A DNA stretch of 8,023 nt, from NCBI GenBank assembly GCA_028688535.1, contig JAQTXY010000069.1:1-8023 (forward strand), written 5' to 3'. Shown here one piece after another: positions 4,972 to 8,023 of this stretch. Both the position numbers and the translations under genes were made by a program. Source of the stretch: Methanothrix sp. GTDB lineage: Archaea; Halobacteriota; Methanosarcinia; Methanotrichales; Methanotrichaceae. The notes beneath the pieces are model-generated. The model was not told where the DNA came from. It made no database searches and was given only the letters and a program-made list of their open reading frames with translations. Every line of letters begins with the position of its first letter. The first letter of the stretch is position 1.

Positions 4972-5732
4972 AAGACCTGCTCTTTGCTCTTAAATCAGGA
5001 TTTGGCTGGCTGTCCACTATACCGGTAGGCATCTCCATGGAAGGCATCGAGGCCCTGATGAGGCATGTCTATGTATTTCCTCTGGTGGGCCTGGTTTTGG
5101 GTGCCATTTTGGGCGCTGTGGCCTATCTGGGGGCCCAAGTGCTATCTGCCAATCTGGTGGCCATCGTGGTGATAGTTGCCATCTACAAACTCTGCGGCAT
5201 AAATCATATTGACGGGCTGGCTGATTTTGGGGATGGGGTAATTGCTCATGGCCCTCGTGAAAAAAAAATCGCCGCCATGAAGGATGTCTCCCTGGGCACG
5301 GGGGGTGCTGTTTTTATGGCCGTAATCCTTCTGGCCGCATTCGCGACTCTATCGGACACACCCCGCGCTCTTCTGCCACTGGCTCTGCTGGTGGCTGAGG
5401 TCTCAGCCAAAGAGGCCATGATCTGCTTTGCAGCCTTTTCAACTTCTCTGCAGAAGGGCTTTGGCCAGATCATGATTGAGCGGACTGGGGCGGGGCAGTT
5501 TCTCCTGGGCCTGGCCATATCTGCCATTTTATGCGCGGCGGTTTTGGGTCCACTGGGCCTGGCGGCTCTGGTCGCAGCTCAAGCGGCAGCCTTTTATCTG
5601 GTTCTTGTGGCAAAATGGAATTTTGGAGGAGCCACAGGGGACGGGATAGGCGCAACCAACGAGATCGCCAGAGTGGTTGCCCTGGCGACGGCTCTGACTT
5701 TAGGGGGTGTTCTTCCCTGGATGCTCTGGTGA
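4968..5732 (+). CDS. cobS: CobS, adenosylcobinamide-GDP ribazoletransferase
   Basis: This 254-residue membrane protein joins adenosylcobinamide-GDP with alpha-ribazole (or its phosphate) to form the complete corrinoid. The CobS hallmarks are present: HIDGLADFGDG (residues 80-90), MKDVSLGTGG (104-113) and GGATGDGIGATNE (220-232). Several hydrophobic segments are evident, at about 36-72, 114-128, 134-158 and 176-215. The start is a TTG (4968-4970) that overlaps the cobZ stop as TTGA, with GGAG 6 bases upstream, a well-placed ribosome binding site. Translation is probably coupled to cobZ. The length is typical for the family. The 3' end overlaps the cobY start region. Confidence 0.95.
   Translation: MKDLLFALKSGFGWLSTIPVGISMEGIEALMRHVYVFPLVGLVLGAILGAVAYLGAQVLSANLVAIVVIVAIYKLCGINHIDGLADFGDGVIAHGPREKKIAAMKDVSLGTGGAVFMAVILLAAFATLSDTPRALLPLALLVAEVSAKEAMICFAAFSTSLQKGFGQIMIERTGAGQFLLGLAISAILCAAVLGPLGLAALVAAQAAAFYLVLVAKWNFGGATGDGIGATNEIARVVALATALTLGGVLPWMLW
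5702..5709 (+). promoter_or_regulatory. Strong ribosome binding site that points to a CTG start of cobY
   Basis: AGGGGGTG matches the ideal archaeal AGGAGGTG at seven of eight bases. It ends 7 bases before a CTG at 5717, the usual spacing, but 19 and 22 bases before the in-frame GTG (5729) and ATG (5732). It lies inside the cobS coding region, where it encodes part of Leu-Gly-Gly-Val, so a chance match is not excluded. Confidence 0.5.
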
Positions 5733-6319
5733 TGGCCGGGGGTCGCGGGTCGCGGCTTCGTATGGGGGAAAAGCCGCTGGTGACTCTCTTTGGCAGGCCG
5801 CTCATTGATTATGTGGCCTTGGCTCTCGAGGACAGCTTCGTTGACAGGATCTTTGTAGCCACCACAGAAAATGTGCCCCGCACACGGGAGTGGGCCGTGC
5901 AAAGAGGGCTTCATGTAGTGGAGACCGGTGGTTATGGCTATGTGGCGGACATGATTGAGGCCGTGAAGAAGGCAGATGTTAAGGATCCTGTAATGATCAT
6001 CATGGCCGACCTTCCTCTGGTCACCTCGGATTTGATTGACGATATCATTGAGGTTTATGAGGATCGGCCTGAGCCGGCTCTCTCCACTCATACACCCCTA
6101 GATCTGCACAGTCGTTTGGGCCGAAGGCCTGATTCCCTCTTCAATTACCAGGGCCGGCTCATCGTTCCGGCAGGCATAAATGTGCTGGATGGCTCCGAGA
6201 TAGAACGAGAGCAGGAGGACTTTCACCTCATATTGGAGCGAATTGAGCTTGCGGTGAATGTAAATGTGGCCGGGGACCTCATGCTCTGCGAGAGAATAAT
6301 GCAAGGTGATTTCCTTTGA
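5717..6319 (+). CDS. cobY: CobY, GTP:adenosylcobinamide-phosphate guanylyltransferase
   Basis: CobY is the archaeal enzyme that replaces bacterial CobU in attaching GMP to adenosylcobinamide phosphate, producing the CobS substrate. The protein starts DALVMAGGRGSRLRMGEKPL (residues 2-21), the nucleotide-binding loop of the family. It continues with GRPLIDY, MADLPLV (about 106-112) and the characteristic PAGINVLDG (161-169) and ELAVNVNVAGDL (187-198). Counted from the CTG at 5717 it has 200 residues, about the size of Methanocaldococcus CobY, whose N-terminus MDALIMAGG aligns exactly. A GTG (5729) or ATG (5732) start would remove the first beta-strand. The frame stays open further upstream, but that part is the cobS shadow. 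The CTG start is an inference; the GTG overlapping the cobS stop (GTGA) is the conventional alternative. The 3' end overlaps the next gene as TTGA. Confidence 0.92.
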   Translation: MDALVMAGGRGSRLRMGEKPLVTLFGRPLIDYVALALEDSFVDRIFVATTENVPRTREWAVQRGLHVVETGGYGYVADMIEAVKKADVKDPVMIIMADLPLVTSDLIDDIIEVYEDRPEPALSTHTPLDLHSRLGRRPDSLFNYQGRLIVPAGINVLDGSEIEREQEDFHLILERIELAVNVNVAGDLMLCERIMQGDFL

Positions 6320-6687
6320 ATAATTCTATAACCATTAACGGCGAGAAATTGTCCATCGATGACCTTCTGCTGCTTTCCGGAGCAGATGAGATCAAGGATC
6401 CTGGTCAGATCAAGAACTACATCCTGCTGGTGGCCAGGGCTCTGAGAAATCCCATGAGGCTGCCGTGGCTGCTCAAGGATATCTTCAGCCTCTGCATCCA
6501 GGAGGAGGACCAGAGGGACATGAGGCTCTGCCTGATCCGGGTGCAGGTGGAGGCGGAGCTGAAGATGAACCAGGATATTCAGAGGTATCAGCAGAGGCGC
6601 TATGTGGCCCAGGTGATCGAGATCCTGCTCTTCAATGAGCTATTGCTGGCGCCGCGCGAGCCGGTGGAAGAGGGAGAGGTGGAGTAG
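6316..6687 (+). CDS. Unknown small protein at the end of the cobalamin operon
   Basis: I do not recognise this 123-residue protein. It is helical and Leu-rich, with a hydrophobic patch (LLLLSGAD near residue 18) and several charged helices (QEEDQRDMRLCLIRVQVEAE, then QDIQRYQQRRYVAQVIEILLF), and an acidic tail (EPVEEGEVE). No signal peptide or transmembrane segment is obvious. The start is a TTG (6316-6318) that overlaps the cobY stop as TTGA, preceded 5 bases upstream by AAGGTGAT, an almost perfect ribosome binding site. Both facts support real, coupled translation. Codon use is richer in CTG, AGG and GAG than in the surroundings. A role linked to corrinoid assembly is possible from position alone; it may also simply be co-transcribed. 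Confidence 0.8.
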   Translation: MNNSITINGEKLSIDDLLLLSGADEIKDPGQIKNYILLVARALRNPMRLPWLLKDIFSLCIQEEDQRDMRLCLIRVQVEAELKMNQDIQRYQQRRYVAQVIEILLFNELLLAPREPVEEGEVE

Positions 6688-6698
6688 GGCGGTAGAAC

Positions 6699-6706
6699 TT
6701 TTTTTT
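6699..6706 (+). terminator. Oligo-T terminator after the cobalamin operon
   Basis: A run of eight T follows the stop codon at 6687 by 11 bases. Archaeal RNA polymerase terminates at such T-runs without a hairpin. The next gene has its own candidate promoter, so this is a sensible end for the cob unit. Confidence 0.5.
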
Positions 6707-6729
6707 CTTGTTGATGGTTTGCCCACATC

Positions 6730-6777
6730 AATGTATTGAGCGATAGTTTAATAAGAAAAATGATCGTTCAATATATT
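6730..6777. promoter_or_regulatory. Inverted repeat bracketing the TATA box of the HTH-nucleotidyltransferase/HEPN pair
   Basis: AATGTATTGAGCGAT (6730-6744) and ATCGTTCAATATATT (6763-6777) are inverted copies matching at 13 of 15 positions, separated by 18 bases. The spacer holds a TATA-like TTTAATAA (6747-6754), centred about 29 bases before the ATG at 6780, so the transcript would be leaderless. The right arm then covers the transcription start. This geometry suits an operator bound by a dimeric winged-helix protein, such as the first gene product itself (inference). Confidence 0.55.
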
Positions 6778-6779
6778 AA

Positions 6780-7322
6780 ATGAAGCTCTTGAACAAATGC
6801 GTTGGGTTCAAAGTGATGGAGTTCTTCCTCACTCACCCCTCGGTGGAAATTCATCTCAATGAGCTGGCCAGGAGGCTGGAGATCAGTCCGGCCAGCGTCA
6901 AGACTCACTGCGATGAACTCTCGAAAGATAAAATAATCGCTGAAAAGCAGACCGGCAACCTCAGGCTCTTCAGACTTAATCGAGAGGATTTTGGGGTAAG
7001 GGCGATGATAAGGGCTTATCACCTCCTTTTGCTAAAGAAGCTGGGAATTGAAGATATTGCGCAAGGTTGCATCTCTCTGGCGATTTATGGCAGCATGGCT
7101 TCCGGAAACCTGGATGAGAGGAGCGACCTGGATATCCTGGTAATAGGTGACGAGATGGATTCTGATCGCGATGGTGTTTTGAAATTGGAGGAGAGGCTGG
7201 GACGAGAAGTTCAGCTAACTGTCCTGCCATTCTTTCAGTGGGAAAAGATGAAGAGAGAAGGCGATAAATTCTCAGAGTCCGTTCTAAGAAATCACGTTCT
7301 TGTAAAGGGTGCTGAGCTATGA
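6780..7322 (+). CDS. Winged-helix / nucleotidyltransferase fusion (MNT-type, antitoxin-like)
   Basis: The protein has 180 residues in two parts. Residues about 1-70 form a winged helix (HLNELARRLEISPASVKTHC as the helix-turn-helix, then DKIIAEKQTGNLRLFRLN as the wing). Residues about 95-155 are a minimal nucleotidyltransferase domain with GSMASG (104-109) and SDLD (Asp116 and Asp118 as metal ligands). At the usual third acidic position (the 'VDL' strand) it reads VQL, with Gln145; Glu143 could substitute. Related MNT proteins modify and silence a HEPN partner with AMP. The next gene is such a HEPN protein and overlaps by ATGA, so the two form an MNT-HEPN pair. The DNA-binding part and the inverted repeat around the promoter suggest that it represses its own operon. 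The ATG at 6780 immediately follows the repeat; no ribosome binding site is seen. Confidence 0.88.
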   Translation: MKLLNKCVGFKVMEFFLTHPSVEIHLNELARRLEISPASVKTHCDELSKDKIIAEKQTGNLRLFRLNREDFGVRAMIRAYHLLLLKKLGIEDIAQGCISLAIYGSMASGNLDERSDLDILVIGDEMDSDRDGVLKLEERLGREVQLTVLPFFQWEKMKREGDKFSESVLRNHVLVKGAEL

Positions 7323-7741
7323 ATATGGAGCGTTGTCTGCAAGAGGGACTGATCAAGAGAGACCAGACGGCAATGGATCGAGTGGAAAACTCCTTCAAGA
7401 TTGCAGAGAGATTTCTTCGATCGGCAGAAAAGAATCGCGAGATTGAGGAGAACGAGATGGCGGAGATCGCCGCTTATAATTCTGCTTTTCATTCCGCCAG
7501 AGGGCTATTATTTGCTAAAGGCTACGTGGAGAGAAGCCACTACTGCCTGGGCGTCGCTTTGAAATGCCTTTACGAAGGGGAAATTCTCGATCAGGTCAAA
7601 GTATTTGACAAGATCAGGGTCTCTCGGCATAATGTACAGTACGGCGGGGCTCGGGTGGGCAGTGAAGAGGCGGATTTTGTAATCGAGTTTGCCGGGGAGT
7701 TTCTGAAAGTCGGCCGGTCGGAGCTGACAAAATCGATGTAA
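7319..7741 (+). CDS. HEPN domain protein, partner of the MNT protein
   Basis: This 140-residue protein has the HEPN four-helix pattern. AAYNSAFHSARGLLFAKGY (51-69) followed by RSHYCLGVALKCL (72-84) is the standard core, and residues 98-110 read KIRVSRHNVQYGG, the equivalent of the HEPN C-terminal motif. The canonical RNase motif (Arg, four to six residues, His) is not present in that place: Arg103 is followed directly by His104, and Gln107-Tyr108 stand where 'HxY' or 'ADY' is usual. It may therefore be a non-RNase HEPN or a divergent toxin. The ATG overlaps the upstream stop as ATGA with GGTG 7 bases before it, so translation is coupled. It is followed directly by a small hairpin. Confidence 0.88.
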   Translation: MNMERCLQEGLIKRDQTAMDRVENSFKIAERFLRSAEKNREIEENEMAEIAAYNSAFHSARGLLFAKGYVERSHYCLGVALKCLYEGEILDQVKVFDKIRVSRHNVQYGGARVGSEEADFVIEFAGEFLKVGRSELTKSM

Positions 7742-7755
7742 GATGTGAAGCATCT
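7741..7755 (+). terminator. Small hairpin after the HEPN gene
   Basis: AGATG and CATCT form a five-pair stem around TGAAG, starting in the last base of the HEPN stop codon and followed by TTCT. The stem is short and the T-run is poor, so it is a weak candidate terminator. The stretch 7756-7868 contains another five-pair dyad (GGACA/TGTCC, 7812-7828) and no gene that I can support. Confidence 0.3.
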
Positions 7756-7868
7756 TTCTGAGATCTTGAAGCAGTCATAGTTGTGTAGTGAAGAGATGTT
7801 TTCAGGGGCTTGGACAATGTGAATGTCCCTCCATTTAGACGTAAAGCACTAATTCACTATGGTGGAAC

Positions 7869-8023
7869 TCAATTGGATTCTTGATCCTTTTTGGGATATT
7901 CGTCTGAGGTTGCAGTCGTTATTATGGGCTCTACAAAATATCCTAATTCGTTTTTTAGATAGTTGAAATCATCTTGATCTTTTTTTGTCCAATTATCTTG
8001 GAAATAATAAATTGCATCCATTG
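7869..8023 (-). CDS. C-terminal part of an unknown AT-rich gene entering from the right edge
   Basis: The minus strand is open from the window edge to a TGA at 7869-7871. The visible part is at least 50 residues, with an internal Met at 8019-8021, reading YYFQDNWTKKDQDDFNYLKN near its start and EPIITTATSDEYPKKDQESN at its end. It is hydrophilic, acidic and rich in Asn, Lys, Asp and Tyr, with AT-rich codons clearly unlike the cob genes. This composition is typical of recently acquired or accessory genes. It looks like a real protein C-terminus, but it is too short to assign a family. The alternative is a chance open frame in AT-rich intergenic DNA. Confidence 0.5.
   Translation of the reverse strand, partial: MDAIYYFQDNWTKKDQDDFNYLKNELGYFVEPIITTATSDEYPKKDQESN

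Noticed and set aside
5258..5266. A-run in cobS as a frameshift site
   Set aside because: The CobS frame is intact on both sides with conserved motifs, and the run simply encodes Glu-Lys-Lys.
5531..5716. N-terminal extension of CobY from the ATG at 5531
   Set aside because: These codons lie within cobS and give a Gly/Ser/Arg-rich shadow sequence; CobY homology begins at 5717.
7875..7892. GGAT/ATCC hairpin followed by T5 as a terminator
   Set aside because: The stem has only four pairs and lies inside the probable minus-strand coding end.

Overview
The window looks like chromosomal DNA of a methanogenic euryarchaeon, probably of the Methanosarcinales/Methanothrix type. This is an inference. 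It rests on the archaeal cobalamin genes cobZ, cobS and cobY, a DUF373 membrane protein, an archaeal LSm protein, a stand-alone GXGXG (FwdC/glutamate-synthase type) protein, a geranylgeranyl-reductase-type flavoprotein, archaeal TATA-like boxes and a mix of leaderless and Shine-Dalgarno-led starts. No rRNA, tRNA, CRISPR array or insertion sequence was seen.

Left end (1-1020): the N-terminus of a geranylgeranyl-reductase-family flavoprotein runs off the left edge on the minus strand. It is followed by a decayed fragment of thiC (thiamine pyrimidine synthase) with an in-frame stop codon and both ends missing. A secreted or membrane-anchored protein of unknown function on the minus strand converges on that fragment.

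Centre left (1020-3160): a palindromic TATA-like box sits between the secreted-protein gene and a divergent DUF373 membrane protein gene. Downstream of DUF373 is a GXGXG beta-helix protein. A hairpin closes this unit and is shared with the converging operon.

Centre (3158-4394, minus strand): a compact four-gene unit, transcribed in the order PII-like MJ1244-type protein, Nfu-type Fe-S scaffold, LSm RNA-binding protein, and a winged-helix protein with a Cys cluster resembling the Fe-S domain of TFE-beta/RPC39. An Fe-S carrier beside a predicted Fe-S transcription factor is suggestive.

Centre right (4492-6687, plus strand): the last steps of cobalamin nucleotide-loop assembly, in the order cobZ, cobS, cobY, then a small unknown gene. 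The genes are translationally coupled by short overlaps and use non-ATG starts. cobY appears to start at a CTG. The unknown gene has an excellent ribosome binding site and the same TTGA coupling, so it probably belongs to the unit.

Right end (6688-8023): after an oligo-T stretch there is a two-gene HTH-nucleotidyltransferase/HEPN pair (toxin-antitoxin-like). An inverted repeat brackets its putative TATA box, which suggests autoregulation. An AT-rich partial reading frame on the minus strand enters from the right edge.
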